Shown piece after piece: positions 56,359 through 64,000 of a DNA stretch of 64,000 bases. Source of the stretch: Caldalkalibacillus mannanilyticus JCM 10596 (GTDB lineage Bacteria > Bacillota > Bacilli > Caldalkalibacillales > JCM-10596); NCBI RefSeq assembly GCF_000615945.1, contig NZ_BAMO01000016.1, positions 1 to 64,000 on the forward strand. Direction: 5' to 3'. The position numbers and the translations under genes were made by a program. Positions within the stretch are counted from its first letter, which is position 1. Every line of letters starts with the position of its first letter. The notes beneath the pieces are model-generated. The model had not been told where the DNA came from and ran no database searches. It worked only from the letters and a program-made list of their open reading frames with translations.

Positions 56359-56402
56359 TTGACAAATACAATAATAAATCATACTATGCAAATAGGAATA
56401 AT
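56359..56402 (+). promoter_or_regulatory. mccA promoter with candidate sulfur-regulator operator
   Basis: TTGACA (56359-56364), 17 bases, TACTAT (56382-56387), directly followed by CAAATAGGAATAAT (56389-56402), the motif also found at the Rrf2 promoter. A long leader of about 140 bases precedes mccA; the rest of the 56201-56539 gap shows only AT-rich sequence. Confidence 0.7.
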
Positions 56403-56539
56403 CAACTTTAAACTTCAAAGAGAATAAAAAACGATTAATTAAAAAATGATCACAATATGAAGATGTCTTGTTTTCAGCTGAGGTACCAACATGTAATGAA
56501 GTTCAATGTGAATGTTCTAAAAATTAGAGGTGTTGCCTA

Positions 56540-57466
56540 ATGAAGTATTACAATAATATAAAAGAGTTAATCGGATGTACTCCACTCGTAAAAATTAATC
56601 ATTTTGAGATACCAAATAAAGTGAATCTATTTGCCAAACTAGAATATTTTAACCCAGGTGGTAGTGTAAAAGATCGTTTAGGGAAAAAGTTGATTCAAAC
56701 AGCAATCGAAAACGGGCATCTTGTTGAAGATGGAATTGTCATAGAACCGACAGCTGGAAATACAGGAATTGGTTTGGCTTTAGCTGCAGTTGGTACGAAG
56801 ATTAAAGTAATTTGTGTGGTACCTCAAAAATTTAGCATGGAAAAGCAAGCTCTAATAAAAGCTTTAGGTGCAACGGTAATCAATACTCCGACCGAAGAGG
56901 GAATGGAAGGCGCGATTAGGAAAGCAAAGGAATTATTACAGGAGCTACCTAAATCGTATAGCCCCCAGCAATTTAGTAATTACAATAATCCTAAAACATA
57001 TTTTGAAACATTAGCCCCAGAACTTTACGAAAGCTTGGATGGCAAAATTGACGTTTTCGTGGCCGGTGCTGGAACTGGTGGTACGTTCATGGGATGCGCA
57101 CAATATTTAAAGATGAAAAATTTACAAATAAAAACAGTAATTGTGCAACCAGAAGGCTCAATTTTAAATGGTGGATTGTCAGGACCTCATAGGACAGAAG
57201 GAATTGGATTGGAATTTTTGCCAGAGTACATGGATACTTCCTACTTCGACCAAATTCATACGATTTTAGATGAGGATGCATTTAAGCGTGTACAAGAATT
57301 AGCTTTACTTGAAGGACTGTTAGTCGGAAGTTCATCAGGAGCTGCGTTTGAAGCTGCAATAAGAGAGGCGAGTATTGCTCGGCCGGGTACAAATATTGTG
57401 ACAGTTTTTCCTGATAGTAGTGAACGTTATTTAAGTAAATTTATTTATGAGGGTGAGAATAAATGA
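56540..57466 (+). CDS. mccA: O-acetylserine-dependent cystathionine beta-synthase
   Basis: 308 residues of the cysteine synthase fold. PLP lysine in FNPGGSVKDRLG, PTAGNTGIGLAL, the SSSGAAF phosphate loop near the end. Paired with a cystathionine gamma-lyase, it is MccA rather than CysK: it condenses homocysteine with O-acetylserine to cystathionine. AGAGGTG precedes the ATG. Its stop overlaps the natural start of mccB. Confidence 0.9.
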   Translation: MKYYNNIKELIGCTPLVKINHFEIPNKVNLFAKLEYFNPGGSVKDRLGKKLIQTAIENGHLVEDGIVIEPTAGNTGIGLALAAVGTKIKVICVVPQKFSMEKQALIKALGATVINTPTEEGMEGAIRKAKELLQELPKSYSPQQFSNYNNPKTYFETLAPELYESLDGKIDVFVAGAGTGGTFMGCAQYLKMKNLQIKTVIVQPEGSILNGGLSGPHRTEGIGLEFLPEYMDTSYFDQIHTILDEDAFKRVQELALLEGLLVGSSSGAAFEAAIREASIARPGTNIVTVFPDSSERYLSKFIYEGENK

Positions 57467-58595
57467 GAAAAAAACTCAGATGATTCATGGTGGTATTTCA
57501 AGAGATGAACATACAGGAGCAGTGTCAATCCCGATTCACCACGCAAGTACATTTAAACAAGATGGAGTTGGTAATTTTGTCTACGAGTATGCAAGAACGG
57601 GAAATCCAACAAGACATGCCCTAGAAGAATTAATTAAGGATATTGAAGGTGGCTTCAAAGGCTATGCATTCGGTTCAGGAATGGCGGCTATTTCTGCTGT
57701 AATGAATTTATTCAAATCAGGAGACCATGTTATTCTAACAGATGATGTTTATGGTGGATCGTATCGTTTAATGACAAAAGTATTAACTAAGTACAATATC
57801 GAAGTTTCTTTTGTAGATACTAGTAACCTCGCAGTTGTCGAAGCTGCAATAAAAGAAAATACAAAAGCAATCTATATTGAAACGCCGACAAACCCCTTAC
57901 TAAAAATAACAGACTTAAAGAGCATTTCAAAGTTAACAAGGTCACACAACTTACTAATGATTGTCGACAATACTTTTAGTACTCCTTATTGGCAAAATCC
58001 AATTGAATTCGGAGCGGATATCGTTCTGCATAGTGCGACAAAGTACTTAGGGGGACATAGTGATGTTGTTGCTGGTTTAGTAGTCGTTAACTCAGAGTCT
58101 TTAGCAACCGACCTACATTTTATACAAAATTCTATTGGGGCAATACTCGGACCACAAGATAGCTGGCTATTAATTAGAGGCATAAAAACTTTAGCAATTC
58201 GTATGGAAGAGATTGAAGAAAATGCAAAAAAGGTTGCTAAATTCCTAGTAGAGCATTCACACGTATCAAAAGTTTACTACCCAGGTTTTGAAACTCATCA
58301 AGGACACTCGGTCCATAAGATTCAAGCGCGAGGCTTTGGAGGGATGATTTCTTTTGATGTAGGAAGTAATCACAAGGCTGAGGAAGTACTTAAAAAGGTA
58401 AAGTATTTTACATTGGCTGAAAGTCTAGGCGCTGTAGAAAGCCTAATTTCTCTCCCAGCTAAAATGACACATGCGTCTATTCCACGTGAAAGAAGATTAG
58501 AATTAGGAATTACCGACGGTTTAATTCGAATCTCAGTCGGTTTAGAAGATGTGGAAGATTTAATTGAGGACTTACATTTTGCGTTAGCTAAATAG
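57447..58595 (+). CDS. mccB: Cystathionine gamma-lyase
   Basis: About 380 residues of the Cys/Met-metabolism PLP family: YEYARTGNPTRHALEELI, GMAAISAVM, FSTPYWQNPIEFGADIVLHSATKYLGGHSD with the PLP lysine, and SLGAVESLISLPAKMTH. It splits cystathionine into cysteine, oxobutyrate and ammonia. The visible frame opens at 57447 inside mccA. The natural start is probably ATG 57463 (ATGA overlap with the mccA stop): one more A in the run of seven would give MRKKTQMIHGG, matching the usual N-terminus. Only the first residues are affected. Confidence 0.92.
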   Translation: MRVRINEKKTQMIHGGISRDEHTGAVSIPIHHASTFKQDGVGNFVYEYARTGNPTRHALEELIKDIEGGFKGYAFGSGMAAISAVMNLFKSGDHVILTDDVYGGSYRLMTKVLTKYNIEVSFVDTSNLAVVEAAIKENTKAIYIETPTNPLLKITDLKSISKLTRSHNLLMIVDNTFSTPYWQNPIEFGADIVLHSATKYLGGHSDVVAGLVVVNSESLATDLHFIQNSIGAILGPQDSWLLIRGIKTLAIRMEEIEENAKKVAKFLVEHSHVSKVYYPGFETHQGHSVHKIQARGFGGMISFDVGSNHKAEEVLKKVKYFTLAESLGAVESLISLPAKMTHASIPRERRLELGITDGLIRISVGLEDVEDLIEDLHFALAK

Positions 58596-58680
58596 TGATT
58601 GATTTATATTTGTTCACCACATAGCGTTTACGATGTCCCTTCTGAATTAAAACAAAAAGGGGCATTGGGTAGTTGAACAG

Positions 58681-58727
58681 AAAAAGGGTGTAGTCAAAGG
58701 AACCTTTGAGGAATGAACTACTCCCCT
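58681..58727 (-). terminator. Terminator of modAB
   Basis: On the minus strand GGGGAGTAGT pairs with ACTACACCC, with an inner CAAAGG/CCTTTG hairpin, followed by TTTTT. It overlaps the modB stop. Confidence 0.75.
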
Positions 58728-59386
58728 TTTCTCATCAGATTGACGGAGATCAGCATCACAAAAGAGATCAGCATAATGGCTCCAACCCAGAGCCAAGCTA
58801 AATGCATTTGACCTGTATCCATGGCGAAGTAAATAGCCGTAGGAATGGTTTGTGTTTTTCCGGGTATATTCCCAGCAAACATAAGAGTGGCTCCAAATTC
58901 ACCAAGCGCACGAGCAAAGCTTAATATGGCTCCAGAGAGAATCGCCTTGGAGGATAAAGGCAGCGCGACATAGAAAAACACCTTCCATTCATTGGCTCCA
59001 TCTACCCTAGACGCATTCTCAATATCTCGATCCAGCGATTCAAAACCTGTTTTTGCTGATTGATACATCAACGGAAAAGAAACAACGGTAGCAGCAATCA
59101 CCGCTGCCCACCATGTAAAAATAATGGGCTGTTGAAACAACCATTCTATCCACTGACCCACCAATGAATTTTTTCCGAAAATCACAATTAATAAAAAACC
59201 AATCACCGATGGCGGCAATACAAGAGGAAGAAGGAAGAAGGTATCGACGACAGCTTTCCCTCGAAACGAGCGATGAGCCATGGTTCTGCCGATCATGACT
59301 CCGACAATCACTACAATCACAAGTGAAAGGGAGGCAACCTGAAGAGAAAGCAGAACAGGTGACCAAAAATATTCTGTAGCCATCAT
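58718..59386 (-). CDS. modB: Molybdate ABC transporter permease ModB
   Basis: 222 residues, five to six membrane helices, EAA-type loop (IENASRVDGANEWKVFFYVALPL) and LGEFGATLMFAGNIPG, typical of ModB. The start overlaps the modA stop by four bases. No modC ATPase gene follows; a terminator does. Confidence 0.93.
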   Translation of the reverse strand: MMATEYFWSPVLLSLQVASLSLVIVVIVGVMIGRTMAHRSFRGKAVVDTFFLLPLVLPPSVIGFLLIVIFGKNSLVGQWIEWLFQQPIIFTWWAAVIAATVVSFPLMYQSAKTGFESLDRDIENASRVDGANEWKVFFYVALPLSSKAILSGAILSFARALGEFGATLMFAGNIPGKTQTIPTAIYFAMDTGQMHLAWLWVGAIMLISFVMLISVNLMRKGE

Positions 59387-60174
59387 GGACGCAGCGGGGT
59401 GAAACCAAATTTTTCAAAAACCGTCTTAGCTTGATCAGTCTGCAAGAACTGATAAAACAACGCTACTTCCTGATCATGAGGACGATCGTTGATGATACCT
59501 AAGGGATAGAGAATGGGTGCATGGGTTCCTTCCTCTGCACTCATCACCACTTGTACCTTAGAAGAGCTTATCGCATCCGTCTTATAGACAATTCCCGCAT
59601 CTACGTTCCCCGTTTCAACATACATCAACACCTGTCGCACATCCTTGGCATAAACCATTTTATCTTCAAGTTCATTCCATACCCCTATATGCTCTAGCAT
59701 TTCTTTGGCATATTTTCCTGCAGGAACTGATTCCGGTGTACCAATAGACACAACACGAGCCTGTTCTTTTAAATCCTGAAAGGAACGAATGTTTTGGGAA
59801 CTTGTTTGGGGAATCACTAAGACGATCTCATTACCAATAAGATCGACTCTATTCGCTGGGTCTACCTGTCCCATTTCGATCAGCTCGGTCATTTTGTCCT
59901 CTGCTGCTGAGAAAAAGAGATCGACTGGAGCCCCCTGTAGAATCTGTTGTTGCAAGGCTCCCGAACTGCCAAAGTTATATGTAATCTGGATATTGGGATG
60001 ATTCTCTTCAAATAATGTTTTTAACTCTTGTAATACATCAGACAAGCTAGCCGCTGCCGAAACAGTAATCGTAATGGTTGCTCCCTGATCCTCCTCTTGT
60101 TGCTGACACCCCGCAAGAAACGGTAGGAATAATAGCAATAGTAACATGGTATAAGCCATCCATATTTTTTTCAT
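59383..60174 (-). CDS. modA: Molybdate-binding lipoprotein ModA
   Basis: About 263 residues from ATG 60174 (GGAGGAG upstream). Lipobox FLPFLAGCQQQ; ModA fold with VSAAASLSDVLQEL, YNFGSSGALQQQI, PVDLFFSAAEDKM and VDAGIVYKTDA. It binds molybdate or tungstate outside the cell for modB. Molybdate supply suggests a molybdenum-cofactor enzyme elsewhere. Confidence 0.94.
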   Translation of the reverse strand: MKKIWMAYTMLLLLLFLPFLAGCQQQEEDQGATITITVSAAASLSDVLQELKTLFEENHPNIQITYNFGSSGALQQQILQGAPVDLFFSAAEDKMTELIEMGQVDPANRVDLIGNEIVLVIPQTSSQNIRSFQDLKEQARVVSIGTPESVPAGKYAKEMLEHIGVWNELEDKMVYAKDVRQVLMYVETGNVDAGIVYKTDAISSSKVQVVMSAEEGTHAPILYPLGIINDRPHDQEVALFYQFLQTDQAKTVFEKFGFTPLRP

Positions 60175-60402
60175 GGCCGTTCTCCTCCAATAGTACAACT
60201 CATACTTAAATATCTCTCATTATTATAACGAAAATGAATGGAGGTTTCACCTTTTGCTATGTGCTTTTGTTGAGGAATGAAAGTGAAAGTGCAGAAACAA
60301 ACAAATAGTTTCTTTATGATCGTCTAAAAATGAAGGAAAAAGGTTTTTTTTGTCGAACAGAAAGTTTAGATATATCTATTGTCCTAAGAAAGGAGCTTCC
60401 TA

Positions 60403-61032
60403 TTGCTACTGAATAACATAAAAAGTTCAAAAGTCCCTTTCTGGTGCTCTTGGCCTGTTATAATTATTGCTACTATTCTGTTTTACCCCTTAGGAATTAT
60501 TTTGCTTTTATTTAGAATAGCGAAAGATAGGCGTACTAAATTAATCGCAGGTAGAATTATATCCACTCTTGGGGTTTTAGGAATCGTGTTTGCTTTACTA
60601 GCCTATTTCATGGATGAAAATATTGTGACAACCGTCTTTGGAATTGCTGGTGTCCTATTTTTCATTTTGGGAATCATGTTGCAGAAAAGAGCGAAAAGAG
60701 TCAGGCAAAATATTGACCTGATCGCCAATAAGAAAATAACCAATCTTGATCAAATGGCAGCTATGACAGGAGTATCCTTCGCAGACCTTCAAAAGGAACT
60801 TACTCAGATGATTAGAGAGGGCTTTATAAACGGGCAGATTAAGCAATCTAGTAGAGAAATCGTTATCAATAAAAGCCAGTCCCAAACTAGGAATACAGAG
60901 GCTCAAAATGCTTCCCAAGCTGCTCAAGTGAAGCAAGTGTCTTGTAAAAGCTGTGGTGCTCATACAACAATGGCTCTACATGAAACGAAGGAATGTGAAT
61001 ACTGTGGTATGCTTATTGCTGGTTCCGAATGA
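60403..61032 (+). CDS. Membrane protein with winged-helix-like segment and C-terminal zinc ribbon, copy 1
   Basis: 209 residues from a TTG start (AAGGAG 7 bases ahead). Three membrane helices (about 13-32, 50-66, 72-90), a cytoplasmic segment NIDLIANKKITNLDQMAAMTGVSFADLQ with wHTH character, a variable Gln/Ser linker, and a zinc ribbon CKSCGAH...CEYCGM. A tandem paralogue follows. Function unknown; related architectures occur in zinc-ribbon membrane proteins of Firmicutes. Confidence 0.78.
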   Translation: MLLNNIKSSKVPFWCSWPVIIIATILFYPLGIILLLFRIAKDRRTKLIAGRIISTLGVLGIVFALLAYFMDENIVTTVFGIAGVLFFILGIMLQKRAKRVRQNIDLIANKKITNLDQMAAMTGVSFADLQKELTQMIREGFINGQIKQSSREIVINKSQSQTRNTEAQNASQAAQVKQVSCKSCGAHTTMALHETKECEYCGMLIAGSE

Positions 61033-61076
61033 AAAGCTTCCTTATTGAAAGAAAAACGAATGAAAGGAGGACACCC

Positions 61077-61724
61077 ATGTCCACGAATCACTTAGGAAAG
61101 CCTGCTTTATCTCCTTGGCTATCTTGGCCCATTGTTATTATTATTACTCTTATATTTCCTCCTCTCGGACTTATTTTTATCATGCTACGTCTTTCTGCCG
61201 ATAAAAGTGCCGCACTTGTATCTGATAAAAAAATAAAGACCTTAGGATATATTGCCGCCGGTATAGGAATCCTAGCCTTCACTCAAGGTGTTTCTGGAGG
61301 TATCATGTTTTTACTCGTTGGCGGATTCATTGTGTATTATAGTAATAAAGTGCACAAACAAGCGTTAAAGATGAAGCAATACATCGATCTTATCGCCAAT
61401 CAACAGATCACCCAGCTTGACCAGATCTCCAACATAACGGGAAACCCCCATTCCACGGTACACCAAGATATCACGCAAATGATTAAAAAGGGGTATTTTA
61501 AAGAAGCTTACATCAATGAAGCGACCGGAGAAATCATCTTTCCTCCACCCGTCACACCCAAGAGTGAGCCTCCTATTTCAGCCGAACCTGAAATAGCGCC
61601 TACTCCTACTCCAAGCACTAAATTCATTCAAGCAACCTGCAAAAGCTGTGGTGCTCATACTAGAATAACGCAAAATGAAACTCTAGAGTGCGAGTATTGT
61701 GGGATGCTGGTTGTTGGTTCTTGA
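61077..61724 (+). CDS. Membrane protein with winged-helix-like segment and C-terminal zinc ribbon, copy 2
   Basis: 215 residues from ATG 61077 (AAAGGAGG 6 bases before). Same order as its neighbour: hydrophobic block (about 15-95), YIDLIANQQITQLDQISNITG, linker rich in Pro/Glu, and zinc ribbon CKSCGAH...CEYCGM. The two genes are 44 bases apart and arose by tandem duplication. Confidence 0.8.
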   Translation: MSTNHLGKPALSPWLSWPIVIIITLIFPPLGLIFIMLRLSADKSAALVSDKKIKTLGYIAAGIGILAFTQGVSGGIMFLLVGGFIVYYSNKVHKQALKMKQYIDLIANQQITQLDQISNITGNPHSTVHQDITQMIKKGYFKEAYINEATGEIIFPPPVTPKSEPPISAEPEIAPTPTPSTKFIQATCKSCGAHTRITQNETLECEYCGMLVVGS

Positions 61725-61761
61725 ATGTCATTTGATAGAATCATGCAACAGATGAAACTAC

Positions 61762-61802
61762 AAAGCCTCCACACTTCTTCTTAATGCGAAGGTGGAGGCT
61801 TT
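61762..61802. terminator. Bidirectional terminator
   Basis: An 11-bp inverted repeat AAAGCCTCCAC / GTGGAGGCTTT between the convergent zinc-ribbon and sugar-binding genes. Confidence 0.8.
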
Positions 61803-61806
61803 CAGT

Positions 61807-62862
61807 TTAATAAATCTCTTCTTCTTTTAGATAGCCATCCTTTACAACCGTTTCGCGTACATTTTCTTTCGTCACCGTGATCGGCTCAAGAAAAATCGAC
61901 GGAACTTCTGTTTTGCCATTTTGGATGGTTTTATCTGTTGCTATCTCTTGCCCTTGTGCGACTTTTACAGCCATACTTGCCGCTTGTTCTGCCAGTAGAT
62001 TGATCGATTTATAGACCGTCATTGTTTGTGTCCCCTGTACCACTCTGCGTACCGCCTCAAGTTCGGCATCCTGACCAGAAACCGGTACGCTCCCAGCCAA
62101 TCCAACTGCTGCTAAGGCTCTAATCACTCCACCTGCTGTACCATCATTAGCTGCAATGACTGCATCGATACGATTGGCATTTTCTCGAAGCGCTGTTTGC
62201 ATATTTTTCTCGGCTACAGCTGGATTCCAGCCATCGGTATACTGATCATGAACAAGGTTCAATTCACCTTTGTCTATAAAAGGCTGAAGAACTTTCATTG
62301 CCCCTTGACGAAACAATATGGCGTTGTTATCAGTTTCTGATCCTCCAATATAAGCTATATTTCCACTTGAAACGCTTTTTAGAATTTCTGTTGCTTGAAG
62401 CTCCCCTACCTTCTCGTTGTCAAAAGAGATATAATAATCCACGTCAGCATTCCGTATTAAACGATCGTAGGAAATGACTTTAATTCCTGCTTCATGAGCC
62501 AATTCGACGATCGCTGCCGAAACTTCTGCATCATGAGGAACAACGACTAGAACATCGACACCTTCTTCAATCAGTAATTCTGCCTGCTTGATTTGCACAT
62601 CGTCCAACCCATTGGCAGCCAATGTCTTCACTCTTCCACCTAGCTTCTCTACTGCACCTTCGAATAGAGCTTTGTCCTTGTACCAGCGTTCATCTTGAAG
62701 TGTATCTAGCAAAAAGCCAATAAAAACCGTATCTGTTTCCGAAATCAATTTATCTTCAACAACTGGATCAGTAACCTCCGACTGAGAGCACGCGGCTACA
62801 ATTAGAATAAGCAAAAATAGTCCGATCAGCCGAACTCCTATTTTTTTTCTTCCTTTCATCAT
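61807..62862 (-). CDS. D-xylose-type sugar-binding lipoprotein (XylF-like)
   Basis: 351 residues. Lipobox LILIVAACSQS; periplasmic-binding-protein-I fold with FIGFLLDTLQDERWYKD, DVLVVVPHDAEV, VISYDRLIRNADVDYYISFDNEKVGE, YIGGSETDNNA, AANDGTAGG and VSGQDAE, as in XylF. No ABC permease or ATPase follows; instead it lies next to a chemoreceptor (27 bases from it), suggesting a sensory role for the binding protein. Confidence 0.88.
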   Translation of the reverse strand: MMKGRKKIGVRLIGLFLLILIVAACSQSEVTDPVVEDKLISETDTVFIGFLLDTLQDERWYKDKALFEGAVEKLGGRVKTLAANGLDDVQIKQAELLIEEGVDVLVVVPHDAEVSAAIVELAHEAGIKVISYDRLIRNADVDYYISFDNEKVGELQATEILKSVSSGNIAYIGGSETDNNAILFRQGAMKVLQPFIDKGELNLVHDQYTDGWNPAVAEKNMQTALRENANRIDAVIAANDGTAGGVIRALAAVGLAGSVPVSGQDAELEAVRRVVQGTQTMTVYKSINLLAEQAASMAVKVAQGQEIATDKTIQNGKTEVPSIFLEPITVTKENVRETVVKDGYLKEEEIY

Positions 62863-62889
62863 CTTCCTTCCTCCTTCCTCTCCCTACTC

Positions 62890-64000
62890 TTACAATTTAA
62901 ACTTTTGAATCATAGCATTCATTTGTTCTACCATGGTTGTAAGCTTCTTTGCACTGGATGCCACGTTATCGATTGAGCTTCCTTGCTCATAAACAGTAGC
63001 TGTAATTTCTTCTGAGCCTGCTGCTGCTTCCTCAGAGATCGCTGCGATATTCTCAACAGATTGACTGATTTCTTTACTTGATTCCTCTACCTTACGGAAA
63101 ATCGTAGAGATATCCTGTACCTTTTCTGACATTTCCTCTACCATATCCTTGATGTTGTCAAATTGCTGCCCTGTCTGTTCAATCAGCTCGGTCCCTTTAT
63201 TCACTTCTGCATAGCCATGGTTTAATTCCTCAGACATGGTCGCAGTTTCTGTTTTAATAGAAAAAATAATCCCTGTGATATTATCTACCGAGTGGGTTAC
63301 TTCCTCAGCTAATTTCCTGACCTCTGTTGCTACGACGGCAAATCCTTTTCCTGCTTCTCCAGCCCGTGCAGCTTCGATGGATGCATTTAGAGCAAGAAGA
63401 TTCGTTTGCTCAGCAATCGATTTAATAACATGCACAATTTCTGTGATGGATTCTGTCTTTAACTCCAGACTTTTTACTTTATGAACGGAGGATTCCACAG
63501 CATCATTCACTCGTCCCATCTGATCACGTGACTCCTTCATATCCTTGTAGCCTGAAACAGACACGTCAAATACTTGTTTCGAGAACTCCACTAGCTTTTT
63601 GCTGTGCTCACTAGCATTCATAATCTCTTCACTAAGCTCTCTTGTACTCTCAGAAATCAGAGTGGCATCATCCGCTTGGGAGGTAGCACCAGTAGCCATT
63701 TCCTTCACTGTCACCGCTACTTGATCACTTCCTTGCTTCACTTCCTCAGAGGTCTGTAATAACATCGTGCTTTGTCTATCTACATCCGACGAAAGCTGGG
63801 AAACCTCCGAGATCATGTCTCGCAAGCTATGTGCCATGTGGTTGATGGATGTGGATAGCTGTCCAATTTCATCCGTTCCCTCATAGCTTAAATCTTGGTT
63901 ATTTAATTGACCACTCGCTATCTCTTGACTTCGGGTAACTATTTTATTTAAATTTCTCTTAATATTCACACTCACGAACACCAGTAATACGGATGACACA
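62890..64000 (-). CDS. Methyl-accepting chemotaxis protein (partial)
   Basis: The frame is open at the right window edge, so only the second membrane helix end, the HAMP domain (about first 60 residues: [31 protein letters not shown]) and the signalling coiled coil are seen. The hairpin tip is [42 protein letters not shown], cut here into its conserved parts. The C-terminus ends MIQKFKL. The missing N-terminus would be the ligand-sensing domain. It precedes the XylF-like gene on the same strand and is probably in one operon with it. Confidence 0.94.
   Translation of the reverse strand, partial: VSSVLLVFVSVNIKRNLNKIVTRSQEIASGQLNNQDLSYEGTDEIGQLSTSINHMAHSLRDMISEVSQLSSDVDRQSTMLLQTSEEVKQGSDQVAVTVKEMATGATSQADDATLISESTRELSEEIMNASEHSKKLVEFSKQVFDVSVSGYKDMKESRDQMGRVNDAVESSVHKVKSLELKTESITEIVHVIKSIAEQTNLLALNASIEAARAGEAGKGFAVVATEVRKLAEEVTHSVDNITGIIFSIKTETATMSEELNHGYAEVNKGTELIEQTGQQFDNIKDMVEEMSEKVQDISTIFRKVEESSKEISQSVENIAAISEEAAAGSEEITATVYEQGSSIDNVASSAKKLTTMVEQMNAMIQKFKL

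Noticed and set aside
5-64000. CRISPR arrays, tRNA/rRNA genes, IS elements, prophage genes
   Set aside because: No regularly spaced direct repeats, no tRNA-like cloverleafs, no transposase, integrase or phage structural genes were seen on either strand.

Overview
The window is low-GC Gram-positive DNA. Gene content points to an endospore-forming member of the Bacillales, probably Paenibacillaceae or a Brevibacillus-like genus: a KinA/KinE-like sporulation kinase, several copper-amine-oxidase-type 'stalk' domains, strong AGGAGG ribosome binding sites, GlcT/SacT-type antitermination and the mccAB/yrrT sulfur genes. The genus is an inference from gene content. No rRNA, tRNA, CRISPR array, IS element or prophage was seen.

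Layout. 1-6.35 kb: the tail of a TRAP transporter permease, an OmpR-type two-component system with a small membrane protein, a WYL regulator divergent from a metallo-beta-lactamase-fold hydrolase, and an XRE regulator/membrane protein pair. 6.35-10 kb: a minus-strand island with an ABC ATPase, an ABC permease (frameshifted), a small membrane protein, an M50-like membrane protease and two tandem copies of an 85-residue hydrophobic peptide; it looks like an undescribed bacteriocin-like or signalling peptide system. 10.2-15.3 kb: a gamma-glutamyltransferase fused to a stalk domain, then an agr-type quorum-sensing locus (agrD too short for routine ORF calling, agrB, a degenerate agrC) and a soluble sporulation-type kinase, with no agrA. 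15.6-21 kb: three tandem paralogues with a shared, unfamiliar architecture (two helical repeats, a beta-rich domain, a membrane helix, an acidic coiled coil) plus a fourth unfamiliar gene. 21-25.4 kb: a SUKH (SMI1/KNR4) protein, duplicated small membrane proteins and lipoproteins.

25.4-32.6 kb is a beta-lactam resistance island: a class D beta-lactamase, blaI-blaR1, and two class B PBPs of which one has a MecA-like N-terminal domain. BlaI-type operators (TTACA-N2-TGTAA or near) precede all three transcription units. 33.2-40.8 kb: sucrose use and general PTS genes (ptsH, ptsI, crr-like EIIA, antiterminator, EIIBC, sucrose-6-phosphate hydrolase) with two different antiterminator target RNAs and a second WYL regulator. 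40.9-44.3 kb: an aldehyde dehydrogenase and a fatty-acyl-reductase-like SDR under a TetR regulator with two matching operators. 44.4-50.3 kb: a 3-methyladenine DNA glycosylase, stalk-domain secreted proteins, peptidase T and a D,D-carboxypeptidase. 50.4-58.6 kb: sulfur assimilation (Rrf2 regulator, YezD, sulfate ABC transporter, YrrT, MccA, MccB) with a shared promoter motif. 58.7-64 kb: modAB without modC, two zinc-ribbon membrane paralogues, a xylose-type binding protein and a chemoreceptor cut by the window edge.

Many otherwise recognisable genes are broken by single-base indels, many of them next to short homopolymers. This looks more like consensus sequencing error than biological decay, though that cannot be settled here. 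Genes affected are annotated with merged coordinates as pseudogene-type entries, and each entry says where the reading frame jumps.
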